NCBI GenBank assembly: GCA_023145575.1
Contig: JAGLDN010000146.1
Location: forward strand, 1 to 15,882
Direction of reading: 5' to 3'
Length of the DNA: 15,882 nucleotides
From: Psychromonas sp.
GTDB lineage: Bacteria > Pseudomonadota > Gammaproteobacteria > Enterobacterales > Psychromonadaceae
The translations under genes and the position numbers were made by a program. The number at the start of each line of letters is the position of its first letter. The stretch's first letter is position 1. The notes under the pieces were generated by a model. That model ran no database searches, was not told where the DNA came from, and saw only the letters and a program-made list of their open reading frames with translations. This document shows positions 7,995-15,882 of the stretch, piece after piece.

Positions 7995-9659
7995 TCACCT
8001 GTCTCTAAGCAAACGTTTGAGTACTTTACCTACATTGTTTTTTGGTAATTCAGTGACGAATTCAATAGAATGAGGACATTTATATAAAGTTAAATATTTT
8101 TTACAGTGCACCATTATTTTATCCATTGTCAAAGTATGATCATCTAAAACAATAAAGGCTTTTACCGCCCCTCCGGTTACATCATTATGAATACCAATAA
8201 CAGCACATTCTAATATTCCTTTCAATTTAGACAGAGCCTCTTCAACTTCGATTGGATAAACATTAAAGCCAGAAATTAAGATCATATCTTTTTTACGATC
8301 AACAATATAAAGTAACCCTGCCGCATCAAACTTCCCGATATCACCAGTTTTAAGCCAGCCATCTTCCGTCATTATATTTTTTGTTTCTTCTTCATTGTTC
8401 CAATAATTAAGCATCACTTGCGGACCAAAAATTTCTATTTCACCAAGCATTTCAACATCACAAACAATAACGCCATCATCATCTTTTAGTCGTATATCAG
8501 TGCTTGGCAATGGAAGACCAATCGAGCCAGTAAAGCATAAAGTATCATAAGAATTCATTGATACGATAGGACAACACTCAGTAAGCCCATAACCTTCTAA
8601 AATGATACAACCCGTTTTATCAAACCAGTCATCCGCGACGGATCTAGAAGTAGCCATGCCGCCCGCTATTGTAAATTTCAATGATGTAAAATCAATTTTA
8701 CTAAACTTATGATGGCCCATCATGCCAACAAATAAAGTATTAAGTCCAGAGAAATAAGTAAACTCATTTTTACGAAGCGTGTCCAAAAAAACACCCATAT
8801 CTTTGGGATTTGTGATCAATATATTTTTAGCACCCTTTACAAAGAACAAGAGAAAATTCAATGTCAATGCAAAGATATGGTAGAGAGGCAATGCCGTCAC
8901 TATCTTTTCTTTGCCTGAGATAATTTGCGAGGAAAATGCCGAAATCCCCTGCATTAAACTCGACAGCATATTTTTATTTGTTAAACAAGCCCCTTTTGAA
9001 ACACCTGTTGTGCCACCTGTATATTGAATAAATACGATATCATTTAAACCGATTTGAGGACGAATAAACTGCCCTTTACGACCTATTTTTAATGCCTTTC
9101 GATACGAAACCGCATTTGGTAGTTTATATTTTGGCACCATTCTTTTGACATATTTGATAACAAAATTAACGATGTCACGTTTTATAACAGTAAACTCATC
9201 ACCAATCCGTGTTAAAACAACATGCTTTATCCTTGTTTGTGAAATAACAGCTTCAAGCGTTATCGCAAAATTAGAGACAATAAAAATAGCTTTTGCACCA
9301 GAATCTAGAAGTTGGTGCTTTAATTCAGGTGATGTATAAAGTGGATTAATGTTAACCACCACCATGCCCGCGCGAATTACACCCAATAATACTACTGGAT
9401 ATTGAATTAAATTAGGCATCATAATTGCGACTCTATCGCCTAATTTAAGTTGTAGACTTTGTTGTAAATAAGTGGCGATAATTCCAGATTTTTTTTCGAG
9501 CTGTGCATAAGTGATTTGTACATCCATATTTTGAAACGCACAGTTATCAGCATACTTTTTAAAAGTATTTTCTATTAATCCACTCAGAGAGTCATACGGT
9601 AAGTTACCAATCTTTGATGGAACATCTTTAGGGTACTTATTTAAATAAGGTTTGAACAT
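7995..9659 (-). CDS. fadD: FadD, long-chain fatty acid-CoA ligase
   Basis: FadD activates long-chain fatty acids at the inner face of the membrane with ATP and CoA, giving acyl-CoA for beta-oxidation and other uses. The 554 residues (E. coli FadD has 561) carry the P-loop YTGGTTGVSKG (213-223), YGLTECCP (357-364), the FACS signature from DGWLKTGDIG to IVDRKKD (433-458), SGFNVYPIEVEE (463-474) and the A10 lysine Lys545 in NNVGKVLKR. GGAG lies 5 bases before the ATG (9665-9668), which supports this start. It is transcribed towards oleD and ends 57 bases from it. Because OleA uses acyl-CoA, this ligase could feed the ole pathway, but a general catabolic FadD is equally possible. No clear FadR operator is visible upstream. 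Confidence 0.93.
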   Translation of the reverse strand: MFKPYLNKYPKDVPSKIGNLPYDSLSGLIENTFKKYADNCAFQNMDVQITYAQLEKKSGIIATYLQQSLQLKLGDRVAIMMPNLIQYPVVLLGVIRAGMVVVNINPLYTSPELKHQLLDSGAKAIFIVSNFAITLEAVISQTRIKHVVLTRIGDEFTVIKRDIVNFVIKYVKRMVPKYKLPNAVSYRKALKIGRKGQFIRPQIGLNDIVFIQYTGGTTGVSKGACLTNKNMLSSLMQGISAFSSQIISGKEKIVTALPLYHIFALTLNFLLFFVKGAKNILITNPKDMGVFLDTLRKNEFTYFSGLNTLFVGMMGHHKFSKIDFTSLKFTIAGGMATSRSVADDWFDKTGCIILEGYGLTECCPIVSMNSYDTLCFTGSIGLPLPSTDIRLKDDDGVIVCDVEMLGEIEIFGPQVMLNYWNNEEETKNIMTEDGWLKTGDIGKFDAAGLLYIVDRKKDMILISGFNVYPIEVEEALSKLKGILECAVIGIHNDVTGGAVKAFIVLDDHTLTMDKIMVHCKKYLTLYKCPHSIEFVTELPKNNVGKVLKRLLRDR

Positions 9660-10271
9660 ATTAACTCCGATTGCATACCCATGATACTTTGGTAAGAGGT
9701 TAAATTGAATACGATTTTAATGGTCATTTCCTAGAATACTGCTCAGCGACATCTGATATTTGAGCCTAGATCCTGCAGATCTACTTGTACAAATCGTGCG
9801 TGATTATAAAAACTTGTTGTAGAATAATTCGTTAAATAATTAAGGTGATTGAATGTTAGCATCATAAACACAATTGACTTTTTATACCCATGGGATGTAA
9901 AAATAAAAGCCACAATGACAAATGATGCAAATATAATCGACATCAAATTGTCCTGTCGGTAATTAACTGCGCTAATCATCTAAGGTCGAATTAAAATAAA
10001 AACTGTAATCGTTTTACGTCGAAAATTGATAGTAAACTAATTAGGGGCAATTAGCCAAGTCCAGTGAAGGAAAGGATCGTTTATAATGAATAGATGGCAG
10101 CGCAGCGTTACAACACTCAAAAAGAGAATAACGATATAATAATTAACATTTTGTAGTTAACTACACCGACAAGCGGCAAGCTCCGCTAATCATTAATAGT
10201 TGCTGTGTTGTGTCTGGAACTAACATCCTATCAAAAGGCGGACATTACAACGTTACGTCAAATAGGATAAC
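9660..10271. other. Gene-free interval between amtB and fadD
   Basis: I see no supportable gene in these 612 bases. The only open frame (9743-9979, minus) begins inside a dispersed repeat and is probably fortuitous. Contents: repeat copy 2 (9882-9980), a perfect 12-base palindrome GTAGTTAACTAC (10153-10164), a short stem AGCGG/CCGCT with a 6-base loop (10172-10187), and ATCCTAT/ATAGGAT (10225-10231 and 10262-10268) just beyond the amtB stop with a 30-base loop. None is followed by a proper T run on the amtB strand, so an intrinsic terminator is not established. Confidence 0.6.
9882..9980 (+). repeat. Dispersed ~100-base intergenic repeat, copy 2
   Basis: It begins TTATACCCATGGG and ends with GGTAATTAACTG followed by CGCTAATCATC, matching the reverse complement of 1-100 at both ends with one net base of length difference. 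The terminal palindrome is degenerate here (3 mismatches out of 23 relative to copy 1). The inner block CAAATTGTCCTGTCGGT also matches. Orientation is opposite to copy 1. Confidence 0.6.
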
Positions 10272-11489
10272 TTAAGATGTAAACTCAGGATATGCTTCAA
10301 TCCCACAGTCGACGAGATCCATTCCCATTGCTTCACCTTCAGCACTTACCCTAAGGCCAACAATTGCTTTAATAATAAACCACACAATACCAGAGGTTAC
10401 AAATACAAATCCGAAGATAATGGCTGAGCCGTACAGCTGTGCTGTAAACGAAACATCTTTATTACTCAATGGTACTACTAATAAACCAAACAAGCCACAC
10501 ACGCCATGTACAGATAACGCACCTACGGGATCATCTAATTTTAATTTATCAAATGCAATAATACTATAAACAACAAGCACACCCGCAACCGCGCCAATTC
10601 CGATTGCCATTAAGGGCGAGGGAGATGAAGGATCCGCTGTAATTGAAACCAAACCAGCTAAGGCGCCATTTAAAATAACAGTTAAATCCGCTTTCCCCCA
10701 TTTTAATTTACTTATAATTAGTACAGCAATAGTACCTGCACATGCACTTGCATTGGTATTAACAAAAATACGCGCCACAGCTGATGCGCTTTTTACATCC
10801 GACAGTTGTAATTCAGAGCCACCATTAAAACCAAACCATCCCATCCATAAAATAAAAGTACCCAATGTGGCTAACGGCATATTTGATCCCTGAATGGGAT
10901 TAATCGCACCATTTTTGCCATATTTACCTCTACGCGCACCAAGTAATATGACAGCCGCTAATGCTGCAGATGCGCCGGCAAGATGTACAATACCCGAACC
11001 AGCAAAATCATGAAATCCAGCCGCACTTAAAAAGCCCCCCCCCCATGTCCAATAACCTTCAAGAGGATAAATAAAACCAGTTAACAGGATTGAGAAAATA
11101 AGGAAAGACCAAAGCTTCATACGCTCGGCTACTGCACCTGAAACAATTGACATTGCCGTAGCAGCAAAGACTACTTGGAAGAAAAAATCTGAGGCGAGTG
11201 AATGAGTAGCGCCTTTTGCTTGGGTACCAATTAATGTGTGTAATGAAGGTAACCAACCACCTGGAACATTATTAACATACATAATGTTATAACCAACTAA
11301 TAAAAACATGGTACAAGAAATCGCGTAAAGGGTCATATTTTTTGTTAAAATTTCTGTGGTGTTTTTAGTACGAACAAGTCCTGCCTCGAGCATTGCAAAA
11401 CCCGCACCCATCCACATAACAAGTACACCCGACATTAGAAAATAAAACGTATCAAGCGCAAATTTTAACTCCGTTACAGTGCTTTCCAT
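10272..11489 (-). CDS. amtB: Ammonium transporter, Amt family
   Basis: Inner-membrane ammonium channel of the Amt/MEP/Rh family, 405 residues, almost wholly hydrophobic with the segments expected of an 11-helix protein. Numbered from the ATG at 11489: Asp161 and His169 in HDFAGSGIVHLAGA and His328 in SVHGVCG give the conserved aspartate and the twin histidines of the pore; FAMLEAGLVR, NTTEIL, GAVAERMK and WFGFNGGSE are family motifs. An in-frame ATG at 11501 would add MGIT, but its AAAGGG lies only 2 bases away, while GGGA sits 6 bases before 11489 and the relatives I recall begin near METTVTEL; both starts are possible. No signal peptide. No glnK lies beside it, unlike the common glnK-amtB pair. 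A run of ten G (C10 on the plus strand, 11035-11044) encodes W149-G152. The gene is monocistronic in this window. Confidence 0.93.
   Translation of the reverse strand: MESTVTELKFALDTFYFLMSGVLVMWMGAGFAMLEAGLVRTKNTTEILTKNMTLYAISCTMFLLVGYNIMYVNNVPGGWLPSLHTLIGTQAKGATHSLASDFFFQVVFAATAMSIVSGAVAERMKLWSFLIFSILLTGFIYPLEGYWTWGGGFLSAAGFHDFAGSGIVHLAGASAALAAVILLGARRGKYGKNGAINPIQGSNMPLATLGTFILWMGWFGFNGGSELQLSDVKSASAVARIFVNTNASACAGTIAVLIISKLKWGKADLTVILNGALAGLVSITADPSSPSPLMAIGIGAVAGVLVVYSIIAFDKLKLDDPVGALSVHGVCGLFGLLVVPLSNKDVSFTAQLYGSAIIFGFVFVTSGIVWFIIKAIVGLRVSAEGEAMGMDLVDCGIEAYPEFTS
11035..11044 (-). repeat. amtB: Homopolymer G10 tract inside amtB
   Basis: Ten consecutive C on the plus strand (G on the coding strand) cover the codons TGG GGG GGG GGC for Trp-Gly-Gly-Gly, directly followed by TTTTT. 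Such a run stands out in this AT-rich region and is a candidate slippage site; any change not a multiple of three would truncate the transporter. Confidence 0.9.
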
Positions 11490-12136
11490 TGTGATTCCCA
11501 TATCCCTTTATTGTGTTTATTTGCCTTATAACCATGTGAAGGTAAATTACAACATCCGATCTACAAATTGTTCCGAAATGCGGTGCATAAAATTACCAAT
11601 CGGGTATTAACTGCCAGAAAAATTAAAAAGAGTTTAATTCATAACTATTTTTTCTCTAACGAAATTTATACTCATGTAACGTTGAAATAGTATATCAAGA
11701 TTTAGATCGAATGTTATACCTTATTTCTGATATTCGAGGCTCGTAGATAGCTTTACATTAAAAAACCGAGCTTAAGCCTCGAAGAGCAAGGCAAAGTGCA
11801 GTTTGATAACCTCTCAACGAGTTAGCTGCGCAACATTTGCCATGAGCTTAAATGAAAAGATATCTAAACTCTAAGATTATCCCTTACCAATACTACCAAG
11901 CTGTCCTCTCAATAATCAACTACGTTAATTAATTGCAAGAGTTTAAATGAAAAAGACATATTTAAGCTTTATTGGTTTTTGAGCGAGTCCCTAATTAGAC
12001 AAGCTGTATGGCAAACACCTTCGTTGTTAGGATGTTTCGATTGAGACCTGTTAGACCTCCGATTTCCCGCCTCGAAACTGTTCACCTCACAACTTGCTTG
12101 ATTTTGCATATTGATTAATAACGAGTATATATTAAA
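11490..12136. other. Gene-free interval between prc and amtB
   Basis: No supportable gene in about 640 bases. It holds a probable amtB promoter (11525-11552); an imperfect dyad (TGTTCCG to CGGTGCA, 11569-11587); a 9-base inverted repeat TTCGAGGCT/AGCCTCGAA (11733-11741 and 11775-11783), with GCCTCGAA again at 12069; and a degenerate direct repeat, GAGCTTAAATGAAAAGATAT at 11844 and a GAGTTTAAATGAAAAAGACATAT copy at 11939. I do not recognise the origin of these pieces. No intrinsic terminator for prc is evident. Confidence 0.55.
11525..11552 (-). promoter_or_regulatory. amtB: Probable sigma-70 promoter of amtB
   Basis: On the minus strand TTGTAA (11547-11552, 4 of 6 matches to the -35 consensus) is 16 bases from TATAAG (11525-11530, 5 of 6 matches to the -10). 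Transcription would start near 11518, leaving a leader of about 30 bases before the ATG at 11489. I looked for a sigma-54 site (GG, ten bases, GC), usual for NtrC-controlled amt genes, and found none well matched. Confidence 0.35.
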
Positions 12137-14125
12137 TCAGATATTTGCATAATCTAACGTTATTGCTTCAGCTTCGATTAAAAAAGAGTCTATCGGCACA
12201 AAGTCTTTAGGAATATCATCGAAGGATTTCACTGTTGGTTTTTTAGCTCGTTTTAATCGCTCATTGGTTCTCTTTAGTAACATTGATTCTTGTTTATCAA
12301 GTTTGGCAACACGCAGACGTTCAACTAACGAAATGGATGTGTCATCTTTCTCTTTTTTGTATTGTGCAATATCTTGTGCAAGATACTTAAACTCAATTTC
12401 TTTTTTAATTCTCTGCAAGTGTTTTTTAATTAAAACCTTAATTATCGGAGATAAATTAGCAATTTTTGTATATTGAGCAGATTTTATGTTATCCCATGGC
12501 AAAGCATTTTTCTCTAAACTTTCCCCTGTATCATGATGTGGAATGGGGGTCGGGAATGAAATATCAGGAGTTACCCCACGTTGTTGCGTACTCCCACCAT
12601 TAATGCGATAAAACTTTGCAATGGTATATTGCACACTGCCAATCCGTGCGGCATCTTGGTCATAAAAACGGGCTATTTGTCTATGTTGTTGCACCGTGCC
12701 TTTCCCATAACTTTGCTCGCCAATAATAATTGCTCTTCCATAGTCTTGTAGCGCCGCGGCAAATATTTCAGATGCTGATGCACTATTACGATTAATAAGT
12801 ACAGTCAAGGGACCATCATAACCTACATACATATCATTAGCTGTCTGCACTTCAATATTATTGCGACTATCACGAACTTGAACGACAGGACCTTTTTTAA
12901 TAAATAGCCCCGTTGATAGTGTCGCCTCGAGTAAAGATCCCCCACCATCATTTCTTAAATCGATAACAATCCCTTTTACCTTGTCTTTTTTCAATTTAAT
13001 AAGTGCTTTCTGAATATCTTTACTCAAGTGAACATAAAAATTTGGAATAGTGATAACGCCAATCTTTTGTTTATCAATAACATTTACGCTTGATTTTACT
13101 TCACGATCTTTAAGGTGTATTTTTTTACGTACTAATTTTACTGTTTTTATTTTACCGCCAACTTTTCCCGATTCTATTTGTAGAATAACTTTTGAGTTTT
13201 TAGGTCCCTTAATAAGTTCAACAACATCATCAAGGCGCCATCCAATGATGTCTTTCATTTTTTCTCCATCTTGGGCAACCCCAACAATTTTATCACCTAT
13301 TACGATTTGCTTAGATTTATCAGCTGGACCATTTTTTACAAGTGATCTTATTGTAGTGTAACCATCTTTAAGTTGAAGAACCGCACCAATCCCTTCTAAT
13401 GAAAGGTTCATTTGCATTTTAAAACGTTCGGCACTACGCGGTGAAAGATAGCTTGTGTGCGGTTCAATTGCATTAGAAAAGGCATTCATGAAAACTTCAA
13501 ATATATCTTCGCTTTCTGTTTGAGTTAAATGTTTTAATGCAAAAGTATAACGTTTAGTCAGTAAAGATTTAATTTCAGGCCATTTTTTTCCACTTAATTT
13601 CAATGTAAGCGCATCCGATTTTATTCTATGTTGCCAAATAATATTCAAAGCTTTAGTGTCAGCAGCCCAAGGCGCTTTAGTACGATCAAATTGGTATTTT
13701 TCACCTGCAACATTAAATTTTATTTGATGTTTAAGCAACGTAAGTGCATAACTATAACGTTCGTAACGACGCGTCAAGCTGAGTTGAAATATTTTATAGG
13801 CTATCCCAACATTACCAGATTTAATGGCATCAGATAATTTATATTTATACTTTTGTAATTTTGTAATATCTTTTTTTGTAAAAATTTGACGATTATAATC
13901 AAGCATTTTAATATAACGATCAAATATTTTTGCTGATAAGGTATCATTTAATATCACCGATTTATAATGTGAGCGACTGTAGAGGTCACTGACCCGTTTA
14001 AGCACTTTAGCGTGTTGTTCTTGCTGTTTTAATATTGGAATATCGCTTAATTTCACCGATGAAAAAACAAAACCAACAAAAAACAAACTCATCAATACTA
14101 ATGTGATACGAAAAAATTTATTCAT
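12137..14125 (-). CDS. prc: Prc, periplasmic tail-specific protease
   Basis: Prc (Tsp, C-terminal processing peptidase, family S41) degrades or trims periplasmic proteins with nonpolar C termini, in E. coli including MepS and the precursor of FtsI. The N terminus MNKFFRITLVLMSLFFVGFVFSS is a basic-plus-hydrophobic signal or anchor. Residues about 236-325 form the PDZ domain (LEGIGAVLQLKDGYTTIRSL, then IGDKIVGV). The catalytic dyad is Ser450 in NRNSASASEIF and Lys475 in QSYGKGTVQQ, at the 25-residue spacing of E. coli Ser452/Lys477. GIVIDLRNDGGGSL (385-398) precedes it. Length 662, against 682 in E. coli, with the long N- and C-terminal regions retained. AAAGG lies 6 bases before the ATG. It follows proQ on the same strand after 268 bases, the same order as proQ-prc in E. 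coli, though the gap suggests it may have its own promoter. Confidence 0.95.
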   Translation of the reverse strand: MNKFFRITLVLMSLFFVGFVFSSVKLSDIPILKQQEQHAKVLKRVSDLYSRSHYKSVILNDTLSAKIFDRYIKMLDYNRQIFTKKDITKLQKYKYKLSDAIKSGNVGIAYKIFQLSLTRRYERYSYALTLLKHQIKFNVAGEKYQFDRTKAPWAADTKALNIIWQHRIKSDALTLKLSGKKWPEIKSLLTKRYTFALKHLTQTESEDIFEVFMNAFSNAIEPHTSYLSPRSAERFKMQMNLSLEGIGAVLQLKDGYTTIRSLVKNGPADKSKQIVIGDKIVGVAQDGEKMKDIIGWRLDDVVELIKGPKNSKVILQIESGKVGGKIKTVKLVRKKIHLKDREVKSSVNVIDKQKIGVITIPNFYVHLSKDIQKALIKLKKDKVKGIVIDLRNDGGGSLLEATLSTGLFIKKGPVVQVRDSRNNIEVQTANDMYVGYDGPLTVLINRNSASASEIFAAALQDYGRAIIIGEQSYGKGTVQQHRQIARFYDQDAARIGSVQYTIAKFYRINGGSTQQRGVTPDISFPTPIPHHDTGESLEKNALPWDNIKSAQYTKIANLSPIIKVLIKKHLQRIKKEIEFKYLAQDIAQYKKEKDDTSISLVERLRVAKLDKQESMLLKRTNERLKRAKKPTVKSFDDIPKDFVPIDSFLIEAEAITLDYANI

Positions 14126-14393
14126 ACTTTACCTTTTAATTAACCTAGTTTTTAATAATGTATCTTGTGTTCAAAAATACAAAGTCAAATTATTACTTTT
14201 AAGACATTGATCATCAATCAAAACATTTCAATATATCACCGTGATGCCTCATTTTACACCTCGGAACTTACCACAATTTACCTTGCTTATTTTGCACTTC
14301 GAAATGCCCTGACTATATAATAACGTAAATAATGCGAGTTATCTTACAGTATCGAATGACCGCTCAAAAGTATCATGAGTAAAAAAGATTGTT
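14126..14393. other. proQ-prc intergenic gap with a repeat-like fragment
   Basis: No gene. Positions 14293-14312 (TTGCACTTCGAAATGCCCTG plus AC) resemble 15306-15337, which share TTGCA and ATGCCCTGAC, and both are preceded by an ATATATCA (about 14231 and 15270). The CCCTG end recalls ISAs1-type terminal repeats, so these may be relics of IS or MITE ends. Similarity is short and could be chance. Confidence 0.3.
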
Positions 14394-15017
14394 TTATTCA
14401 ACAAATAGATGCTTAGCTTTAACTTTAACCGTTATGCCTGAATTAAGTTGTACTTGAACATCCTCTTTTAGGATCTCAACAACCACAGCTGGTACAGGTG
14501 AATGTCCAAGTAGCAATTTAACTTTTTGTTGCACAATTAACTTTTCATGTGTCGCTACTTTATAGTTCGATAAATTTTCAAGTTCTTTGGTGTTAACGGG
14601 TGTTTTTTTTACTCGTTGAGGAATTTTGATGTTTTTTGTTGCAAGATCTGCCTTACTTTTTTGAGCTTTCTTTTTATTTGCAAATACTTTTTCTTTGCTT
14701 TCTTTTAAGGTTTTTGCTGCATGATCTACATGCTTTTTTAATACCTCATCGCATTCAACACCATCGAGATCAACTCGTTTAGCATTCTCTTTAATACAAT
14801 GTAAATACCTCCAACTCATTGTGTATTGCCGTACCCCTCCACGTAATTGGCTCTTACTGACATCGTCATTATTTTCTAATCTTCTGGCAAGATCTTGAAA
14901 AATTCCAATTTTTAATGGTTTTGCAGCAACGCTCCTCTGAGTAAAACAAAGTGGGTACTGCTCACTAAGGAAGTCAATGATCTGCTTATTAGTTGTAAAT
15001 TTTTTAGCGTTTTCCAT
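14394..15017 (-). CDS. proQ: ProQ, FinO-domain RNA chaperone
   Basis: ProQ is a global RNA-binding protein that recognises 3'-terminal hairpins of mRNAs and small RNAs; in E. coli it also affects ProP-dependent osmoadaptation. The 207 residues (E. coli 232) have the three expected parts: an N-terminal FinO/ProQ domain (about 5-110) with YPLCF, AAKPLKIGIFQDL and LRGGVRQYTMSWRYLHCI; a lysine-rich, probably disordered linker (about 108-150); and a C-terminal Tudor-like domain (about 160-207) ending VQVQLNSGITVKVKAKHLFVE. The linker is shorter than in E. coli, which explains the length. AGG lies 8 bases before the ATG, so the start is reasonable. It is followed by prc on the same strand, a conserved pairing. 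No gene lies in the 865 bases upstream. Confidence 0.95.
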   Translation of the reverse strand: MENAKKFTTNKQIIDFLSEQYPLCFTQRSVAAKPLKIGIFQDLARRLENNDDVSKSQLRGGVRQYTMSWRYLHCIKENAKRVDLDGVECDEVLKKHVDHAAKTLKESKEKVFANKKKAQKSKADLATKNIKIPQRVKKTPVNTKELENLSNYKVATHEKLIVQQKVKLLLGHSPVPAVVVEILKEDVQVQLNSGITVKVKAKHLFVE

Positions 15018-15767
15018 GTGAAACCTAATTTTTTATGCCAGCATTCTGACAATGTAGTATTTCTAAATTTCTTGACGTTCAGGTTACTTTAGGCAGAAAA
15101 TACATGATAACCTAATTAATTTAAGATACCTTGTCGTACGGTATATCCTGTTGTGAATATTTAAACAACTTGAGCGAAGAACTAATGTCAATCTATAAAA
15201 ATAAAGATTAATCCATTATACCCATGTGGCTAAAAGATGCAATGACAGGCGCATACTCTTTAATCACAATATATCATATCTGAATTTTTGATCCAAATTG
15301 GCTTTTTGCATTTTTCTCGCGACAATGCCCTGACAAAGATTTTATTTTATAAGATATTTAATAAATTCCTTATAAATATATATAAATTTCGTGCGCCATC
15401 TTGAGCATAGATTGGCATTCAACCTATCTAAATGTAACATCTAAAACTCAGTGCTGACAATTTTCTATGGCGCAGTGATTTCTGAAATAACCCGAAATAT
15501 CTTTTACATTATTTGTAATAGAAGCTATACCCATGTTCTCCATAAACATCACTGTAAATCTCTATTTTAAATGGTGCGCCTCGACGAACATTGCGCACGT
15601 AACAATTTGTTTCGTATAGCAATTACTTTTCGGCAATCTTTTATTTCAAGAGAGTTATCAACCTCTGCTTCAGAGATTATTTTAGCTGTTTGTTATTGAC
15701 AGGGTATTGCATCGGTTCTCATTACTAAATTTTTACTTTTAAGTTTTTAATATCTCTTGGTTCACTA
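15018..15767. other. Gene-free interval upstream of proQ
   Basis: About 750 AT-rich bases with no intact gene. A TTATACCCATGTGGC (15216-15230), then GATGCAATGACAG, resembles the start of the ~100-base repeat, and AAATTGGC near 15296 its inner block, but the spacing differs, so this is at best a decayed third copy ending near ATGCCCTGAC (15328-15337). A coding-like remnant lies at 15509-15692. The proQ promoter must be near 15025-15100, but I cannot single out a convincing pair of boxes. Confidence 0.5.
15509..15692 (-). pseudogene. Possible decayed gene fragment, unrecognised
   Basis: Two open stretches on the minus strand in different frames look protein-like. One (15692 down to 15567) contains EAEVDNSLEIKDCRKVIAIR; the other (15598 down to the stop at 15509) contains APFKIEIYSDVYGEHGYSFY followed by YK. 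They overlap and could be joined by a single frameshift, with an in-frame stop at 15693-15695 above. I do not recognise the family. The second piece alone could be a 29-residue ORF from a GTG at 15598, but has no clear ribosome binding site. Chance is not excluded. Confidence 0.25.
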
Positions 15768-15882
15768 GGGGCTGTTGATCTTTGTTAAGATTTTACTCAA
15801 AGAAATATTTTGTTAGAGGAAGAGGAAGAGGAAGGTCATCTCGTATAATTTACTTCACGAAAAACAAATACAACGAGATCAC
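15768..15882 (+). mobile_element. Possible left end of an insertion sequence, cut by window edge
   Basis: GGGGCTGTTGATCTTTG at 15768 resembles the GG-CTGTTGA type terminal inverted repeats seen in several IS families (for example in the IS5 group). It is followed by (AGAGGA)3 at 15815-15832 and by ATCTCGT/ACGAGAT (15838-15844 and 15873-15879), and no transposase frame is yet open at the edge. The call relies on memory of terminal-repeat style and needs the flanking sequence. Confidence 0.3.

Noticed and set aside
9743..9979. Open frame of 78 codons on the minus strand with a hydrophobic stretch
   Set aside because: Its start and first third lie inside the ~100-base repeat, no ribosome binding site is evident and no family is recognisable.
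10153..10187. Palindrome GTAGTTAACTAC and nearby stem as an integron attC site or terminator
   Set aside because: No paired core sites of attC type, no integrase and no T run; a 12-base palindrome can arise by chance.
11502..11640. Sigma-54 promoter or NtrC site before amtB
   Set aside because: TGGCAG and TTGGTA occur, but no GC falls at the required 10-base distance; the dyad at 11569-11587 has the wrong spacing for NtrC.
13050..13361. Plus-strand open frames within prc (also 12264-12476 and 13628-13837)
   Set aside because: Shadows of the well-supported prc frame on the other strand.
1..15882. CRISPR arrays, tRNA, rRNA, phage or defence genes
   Set aside because: No regularly spaced direct repeats, no recognisable cloverleaf or rRNA segments, and no gene with such motifs were seen.

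Overview
The window looks like chromosomal DNA of an AT-rich marine gammaproteobacterium, most likely a cold-adapted Alteromonadales-type organism (Psychromonas, Moritella, Colwellia or Shewanella relative). This rests on the gene set (MnmC two-domain fusion, gammaproteobacterial Prc and ProQ in the order proQ-prc, FadD, Amt) and on a complete oleABCD cluster, which is well known in psychrophilic marine genera of this group. Genus assignment is inference; I could not run a search.

Layout. Positions 1-514 hold a dispersed short repeat and the decayed 3' end of an ISAs1-family transposase. mnmC (tRNA wobble-uridine modification) runs at 772-2790 on the + strand. A gene-free gap of about 490 bases follows, with a perfect 15-bp-arm hairpin and a second, imperfect inverted repeat. 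It leads into oleA-oleB-oleC-oleD (3285-7937, + strand), four genes joined by 7-, 4- and 4-base start/stop overlaps and so probably a single translationally coupled operon. fadD (7995-9659, - strand) converges on oleD. After a 600-base gene-free stretch carrying a second copy of the dispersed repeat come amtB (10272-11489, -), another gene-free stretch, then prc (12137-14125, -) and proQ (14394-15017, -). The last 865 bases contain no convincing gene: only repeat-like fragments, a short coding-like remnant and, from about 15768, what may be the left end of another insertion sequence running off the window.

How the genes work together. OleA condenses two fatty acyl-CoAs head to head to a beta-keto acid, OleD reduces the ketone, OleC forms a beta-lactone using ATP, and OleB removes CO2 to give a long-chain internal olefin. 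FadD next door makes acyl-CoA, the substrate of OleA, so a functional link is plausible but unproven. In PUFA-producing relatives the product is a C31 nonaene; whether this strain makes PUFA cannot be read from this window. mnmC, amtB, prc and proQ are ordinary housekeeping or nutrient genes. The remarkable features are the complete ole operon with palindromes in front of it, a G10 homopolymer inside amtB, and a family of about 100-base intergenic repeats. I see no convincing previously undescribed multi-gene system.
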